From: Ostrinia nubilalis
Lineage: Eukaryota > Arthropoda > Insecta > Lepidoptera > Crambidae
Direction: 5' to 3'
Length of the DNA: 64,000 nt
NCBI RefSeq assembly: GCF_963855985.1
Contig: NC_087104.1
Location: 744,001-808,000 of the forward strand
Shown here: piece after piece, positions 59,279 to 64,000 of the stretch
Position numbering within the stretch: the first letter of the stretch is position 1
Layout: each line of letters begins with the position of its first letter
Made by a program: the position numbers and the translations under genes
Notes under the pieces: model-generated
What the model was told of the DNA's origin: nothing
The model's input: only the letters and a program-made list of their open reading frames with translations
Database searches by the model: none

Positions 59279-59411
59279 AGTCAGCGTCAAATAATTCGTG
59301 ACACCCAAAGTAGCCAAAAAGATAGCAACGCGTCTTTGTTACAATTGGAATAAGGTTGTGCTATAAACTTTTTGGTCACTTTGGGTGTTACGAACTATTT
59401 GACGCTGACTT
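59279..59411. mobile_element. MITE, CACCCAAAGTAGCC family (copy 3)
   Basis: Best-preserved copy: ends AGTCAGCGTCAAATA and complement are nearly perfect. Confidence 0.75.
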
Positions 59412-59827
59412 ACTTGCCCATTGGGTACCCATTGGGTCCTTTTTCAGGGGGGGCTGATCCCTGACATGCCATGTCACGAGGGAGGGAGGTGCGATTAGTA
59501 TAGCTCATGAGTTAGTATTATCAACTATCGGTAGCCTAACATCCTGGCTGTACCACGCCCAAGCCGAGTGTGGGAGTGTGAAACGGAACGCAAGTGTTTA
59601 TCTATTAAGTTCAAAACGCCACCAACAGATGGCGCTGTACGTTACTAACACGCGCAAGCGAAGGAATTAATGAGTGAGTGAGTAAGAAAGACGTGATTTT
59701 GGAAGAAGACAGAACAGAAGACGATTGTATTACGACGGAGCGAGGACTTTCCTTTTTTTAGGTTTATCCCGGAAAATACAAATAAAGCTGAAGAAATACC
59801 ACCGCCTTTCAATTCCTACAGCTTGAC

Positions 59828-62800
59828 TTACTTGCCGGAGTCCGCTGCCGGCGCGAGCGCAGCCTTCACGAGGCCAGCGGCGGGCGCCTCCACCGTTAGC
59901 CACAGCGCCGCAGCAGCCGCGTAGGATAGGAAGATCGTCGCGCACAGGATCGTCATCTGAAAGTGGGTGGTACTTAGTTGGTAGAAGGTTCGAGGAGAGC
60001 GGGATATACTTTGGGAGAAGATTCTATTGCCTTGCAATAGGAAGCTTCATCAACAGCCCTTTACAGTCCACTGCTGGACTATGAGCCTCCTCCACTATAG
60101 TGGAGCGTTTTGCCATAATCTCCACTCTTGGCAGGCGGGTTGGAGATCGCAGTTTAAATTGATGTTTTTCAGAGAGCGCTGCTGCCCATTCTCTTTTTGA
60201 TGTGTAGTCCCTAAGTCGCCTCTTACGACACCCGCGGGAAGAGTAGGGGTTGGTGACAAATGTATTCTACTCTGCCGTCACCACACGGCATGCAATAGGA
60301 AGCAAATAGTTTAATTCACTAACGCCCGATACCCATATTTCTTTTGTGTTACCTGCTTTCCAATAATGTATCCACGACTAGAGATTGCAATCTTCGCTGG
60401 CAATCTATTTTAAGGTGATAATGTCGATGGGGGCAACGATTTTTTGGTTTCGATAACAACAATTTTAAGGGACATCAGATATATCTTCCCAGTGTCCATC
60501 AGTGGAGACCAGCGGAGGATTTCAGTTATATTATTATTTCATACTTAGTATAATAACAATAGTAACGTAGCATGGCCCCCCACTGGCGGATACGTTTTTC
60601 TCAATGTCCAACAGCAGAACCTTTTCAGGGCAGTTAAGCACGTCCCAAATATAGCTTTCCTTACTACCACTTCGGGACAACATATCGGCTGGGGCTGAGA
60701 AGAAGTGACGGAAGAAACGGTACTTTAGTAGTAAATAAGTACTACAACCCGATCGAGCTAACTGCACATCTCTCCGCGTTTCGTCCGGTCCGTACCAGAG
60801 CGTCGATGTGACGTCACGGTCGCCAGGTGCGCAGTTAATAATAATAATAAAATGACTTTATTAACACACATTATGACAATACAAAACAATGGATAAAACA
60901 AAAAAGACAAATGCATGTTAATAGGGCGCCCGCTCAGTTTTAGTTGGGACACCTTGTAGGATGTCCCAACACTGATTTTCAGCAGGAAGCCCAGTTAACT
61001 AATTCAACCGGGTTGTACAGGTATTATCAAACTAGTAGCGGCGTAAGGGGGGGGGGGGCGGTCCGCCCCGGGTGCCAAGCATCGGGGGGTGACAATAGTC
61101 GCGCAGATTAGTACTCACTGGCACATCTGCATGATAAGGACTGTCATGACATGTCATAATGGGGGGGGGGGGGGGGAGTGCGATTGGTATCATATAGCTA
61201 ATTCATTAGCTATACTAACATCTTTCATCTTCGAATCGGTACCCCAAAGATCTTGGGGGGCACCAGACCAGACCATTTTGGGGTGCTATAGGCTATGGAT
61301 GGGGAAGGGTGAGAACCGCCCCGGGTGCCAAGCCATGCTACGCCGCCACTGTATCACACACTAACCTTAATTTAAGTAAGCGAATTCAAATGTATCTAGG
61401 CTAAGTTTTAATAAGTAATAAATTTATTCTTATTCTCTCCTTTATTAATTTTTCTTTCTTATTTTTATTTTTTTCTTTTTACAATGTACTTAATTATCAA
61501 AAAATAAAAATACATTATAAAAACAAAAATCTTAAAAATAGTTAACCCGCTGGCAGCGGAGCAGGGCCCAAGCTACCGGTGGTCAGGGTCACAGGCTGAG
61601 GAACCTCCGGACAATGCGTGCCGTGCTGAGGATCACCGCCTTTTGAATCTGACCCTTGAGCCAACCATCTAGCGAGAGCTTCTTTAGATGTTGGTCGAAG
61701 CTCTTATCTTCTTATTCTTATTCTTATCAAACTCACCACATAGTAGTCGGACATGTGCGTGGGCTGCGGCTGGCTGCCGACGAGCCCGCGCTGGAACATG
61801 GTGTGCAGCAGGAAGGCGCCGTACGACGCGCGGCCCAGCCACGTCCAGCCGCGCCACTCCACCACGCTGCGGTACGCGGCTGTCGACACGATAGCAAGGT
61901 CTATGAACGATGGGACGGTTCACGCCTGCTAACACACAATAGCAAATCCACAGGGGATAAATAGCAATAACACCGACCGGGGAAATAAACTACGAGTTAG
62001 TATGGCGAAACAATCATCACAACAATAGTAATGTCACAAACCGGTAAAGTATGGCGTGAGATCTACATTGCGTGGTAGGTACACGCCTGTGCATTACAAT
62101 AACGATGTCGATGATCAGTGAAAATACGCCAGAACACATGACCGCAGCATGTACCGCCTGCCACAGTACAATAGCAATGTCACTGACCGGTGAAATATGT
62201 CGGGAGATGCATACGGGGACCGTACACGCCTTCCGCATAACAATAGCAATATCAACGACTAGTGAAGCTGACGGAATAAACACATCAGAATTATTCCTGA
62301 CGTCTTCGTCCGTCAGCGAACCACTTGATAAATACCACCGCGGCACCGTCACTTTTGGTTAGGGAGGCGAGGTAGCTAAATGGCCTAATTCAACGGCGCC
62401 GTCGAGACCTATCAAAATCGAAAGATAAAATAATTTCGAAAAGAAAAGCTCGTATGGCAAAAACCATTTTAGCGGTGGGTTTGGCGTGTACGGTTTTTCA
62501 AAAATGTTAAAAAAAAACAGTTACTTGGGCATTCTCGAGCGCGTCAGATATTCATACTACGTATGCCCCGAGTGCCTCTGATAACAACGGTATACTAATC
62601 TGCCGGTTTGCGTGGTGGGGGTAGTAAGAATGCCGGATTAACGTTCTTTTTTTACAAGTTCGCGACCCTAATAACTCGGCGGCGTCAAGGACTTATCGTC
62701 AGATTAGTTAAATTTAGTCTTTAAACACTAAAATCAACCCCCAATATCTTAATCTGACGCGCTCGAGTATTTCAGACTATCCATTTTTTTTTACTAATCT

Positions 62801-63163
62801 GATCGTCTATCCTAGGCGCGCGTCACTACATATAGAGCTAAATACTTTACAAGGTTGTTCTATTAGGTCTAAGGTATCTCTCATATCTTAAACTGCCACG
62901 CTCTAGTATTGCCGAAAATTCCCCTATTCGCCTTCCTAACTATTTACTGTTAAGCTTAATTTGCTGTATGACTTACTGTCAATCTTGAAGATGCACCCCA
63001 GAATGAGGGTGACGACGAGCAGCTGGAAGACAGGCTTGTAGACCGTGGCGTATGCGACTCGCAGCGCGGCGGACGCGCGCGCCTCGTCCGAGTAGAACAG
63101 TCCTCCGGACAGGATCACCAGGACACCCAGCGGGAACGCCAGCCAGAATACCAGGCGGTACCA
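59828..63163 (-). CDS. NRF-6-like membrane acyltransferase, C-terminal part (gene runs off the right edge)
   Basis: Last three exons of a 'nose resistant to fluoxetine' type protein with an acyltransferase-3 domain, a multi-pass membrane enzyme whose insect and nematode relatives act in lipid transport or drug response. Exons: 63163-62977 (WYRLVFWLAFPLGVLVILSG ... FQLLVVTLILGCIFKID, two membrane helices), 61879-61737 (AYRSVVEWRGWTWLGRASYG, AFLLHTMFQRGL) and 59956-59828 (MTILCATIFLSYAAAAALWL, TVEAPAAGLVKA, stop TAA). Borders are GT/AG; phases 1 and 0 agree across the joins. LGRASYGAFLLH followed by a final membrane helix and LWLTVEAP are typical of this family's C terminus. The N-terminal NRF domain and most helices lie beyond 64000. 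Confidence 0.85.
60044..60292 (-). repeat. Dispersed repeat with GATGATGAT tail, inverted copy
   Basis: Reverse complement of 56430-56630 (CAACAGCCCTTTACAGTCCA ... CTAAGTCGCCTCTTACGAC), slightly longer at its 5' end. Confidence 0.65.
61033..61351. mobile_element. hAT-type MITE, second copy
   Basis: Same family as 35689-35983. Flanks TATCAAAC and TATCACAC form an 8-bp target duplication with one mismatch. Contains long G runs. Confidence 0.8.
61589..61705 (-). pseudogene. C terminus of a non-LTR retrotransposon ORF2
   Basis: Read on the minus strand: KSFDQHLKKLSLDGWLKG, QIQKAVILSTARIVRRFLSL, stop. This is the usual end of Jockey/R1-clade reverse-transcriptase polyproteins in insects (KGQ.QKA.IL.T.RIVRRFL). 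It is followed (lower coordinates) by an AT-rich tail. A 5'-truncated LINE insertion close to the donor of an NRF-6 exon. Confidence 0.7.
61880..62976. other. NRF-6-like intron between the first two visible exons
   Basis: Contains imperfect direct repeats of about 80 bp at 61941-62260 (ACAATAGCAATGTCACTGACCGGTGAAAT-like units). No exon recognised. Confidence 0.45.
61941..62260 (+). repeat. Degenerate 70-85 bp tandem units
   Basis: Four diverged units share AACAATAGYAATRTC, GACYGGTGAA and GTACACGCCT. An old minisatellite in the NRF-6 intron. Confidence 0.5.
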
Positions 63164-63672
63164 CTGGAATGAGGGACAGGTGGATTTTTTAATAATCGAG
63201 TTTAATCCCTTGTGGCAAGCTAAATATGATTGTGATACGACTGGGTTCCCCACAAGAGTTCAGCAGTGGCGGGGGCAGGTCTCACCCGTTTCATCATCAT
63301 CATCATCATCTCAGCCATAGCACGGCCATAGGACGTCCACTGCTGAACATAGGCTCGCCCGTTTTAACTCGAATAAATATCCAAAGACCCTCTCTAATTT
63401 ACCAGAGACAAATGAATGGACGGGTAAAGTACTCCCTATGTTTGACAAATAGGAGGGAAGACAAAATTATTTTAAAAAGGATACCTTAGTAATATTTTCC
63501 AAATATCTATCGCTTGCTATCACCTGAAAATTGTTACAATGTTCAAAAGACCTGAAAGACGATTGCGAATTTGCAAGAGAAAGAAAGACAAGCGGTTAGA
63601 GAACTAGTTTGGTCATAGTTTCTCGCCGTACGAATTAAAGCTGACTCTTTTTTACAAGCTTTATATTGACTT
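63164..63672. other. NRF-6-like upstream intron, partial
   Basis: Contains the CATCATCAT-tail repeat at 63292-63362 (core GGACGTCCACTGCTGAACAT). No further exon is seen before the window end. Confidence 0.45.
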
Positions 63673-64000
63673 CACTTGTTAGTATGTGTGGGACAAATCT
63701 TGCAACTGAAATTAAGACCAGTTCTCCTCAACCGATTGAGCTGAAATTTGGTATACTTATGTAAGTACGATGACAATGCAATGTTATGGTACCATTGAGC
63801 TGGTCTGATGATGGAGTCAGGAGGTGGCCATAGGAACTCCTAAACGAAACGGCAGAATCGCATCGAATTTGGGTTCGTTGGATTTGTCTTTTTTAGCACT
63901 TTAGTGCTAGATGATGTCCAGGGTCCTGATGATGGAGTCAGGAGGTGGCCTTAGGAACTCATAAACGAAACGGCGGAAACTTATCGAGTTTGGGTTCGTT
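63673..64000 (+). mobile_element. Partial arm of the 3217-5093 foldback family
   Basis: Matches the left arm of the foldback element from GTGTGGGACAAATCTTGCAA onward, with better-preserved internal bases (for example TTTGGTATACTTATGTAAGT). It continues past the window edge. Confidence 0.75.

Larger units (their letters stand above)
56879..59827. other. Intergenic DNA between CHK-kinase and NRF-6-like genes
   Basis: The genes converge here. Holds a truncated Helitron end (about 57557-57586), a MITE (58481-58685), another MITE (59279-59411) and a possible LTR-like segment (59472-59819). No coding gene recognised. Confidence 0.45.
59957..61736. other. NRF-6-like last intron
   Basis: Filled with repeats: a GATGATGAT-tail repeat (60044-60292), an AATAAT-tailed fragment at about 60838-60990, a hAT-type MITE (61033-61351) and a LINE 3' end (about 61440-61705). 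Confidence 0.55.

Overview
The window is nuclear DNA of an insect, almost certainly a moth or butterfly. Short GC-rich exons sit in AT-rich introns, and the introns are full of repeat types typical of Lepidoptera: Helitron-like elements ending in CTAG, tRNA-derived SINEs, and palindromic MITEs. No prokaryotic or viral genes were seen. All exon structures below were built by hand from splice sites, reading frame and family resemblance.

Layout. (1) 618-1565 (+): a complete four-exon glutathione S-transferase of insect delta/epsilon type, 219 aa. (2) 2379-43456 (+): a 17-exon Eps15 gene of about 975 aa. It encodes three EH domains, a coiled coil, eight DPF motifs and C-terminal ubiquitin-interacting motifs, so it is an endocytic adaptor that links ubiquitylated receptors to AP-2 and clathrin. 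(3) 21397-26584 (-): a complete seven-exon single-pass receptor of the FAM187 type (two Ig-like domains, a WSxC/CxxC cysteine module and a C-terminal membrane helix). It is nested antisense in Eps15 intron 9. (4) 43457-52539: the Eps15 3' UTR and intergenic DNA, including a TTAA-flanked element. (5) 52540-56878 (+): a three-exon CHK/EcKinase-like small-molecule kinase, 394 aa. (6) 59828-63163 (-): the last three exons of a 'nose resistant to fluoxetine' (NRF-6) type membrane acyltransferase, which continues beyond the right edge.

The most unusual feature is inside Eps15. Five exons (5, 8, 10, 12 and 16) each carry an independent local tandem amplification that starts inside the exon, includes the 5' splice site, and runs a short way into the intron. 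Copy numbers are 13, 7, 15, 9 and 2; periods are 135, 135, 91, 138 and 98 bp. The gene therefore presents arrays of duplicated donor sites behind a single real acceptor. Copies carry scattered substitutions, so they are not exact duplicates. The spacer of the first array contains a 27-bp segment also found 21 kb downstream, which suggests a templated insertion at the duplication junction. Two arrays contain cryptic acceptors that would give in-frame extra segments.

The introns also hold nested mobile elements: a Helitron inserted into another repeat whose empty copy lies 9 kb away, a hAT remnant with a perfect 8-bp target duplication, several hAT-type MITEs with 8-bp duplications, and a 2.2-kb nest of palindromes at 32.3-34.5 kb in which one MITE sits at the exact dyad centre of another.
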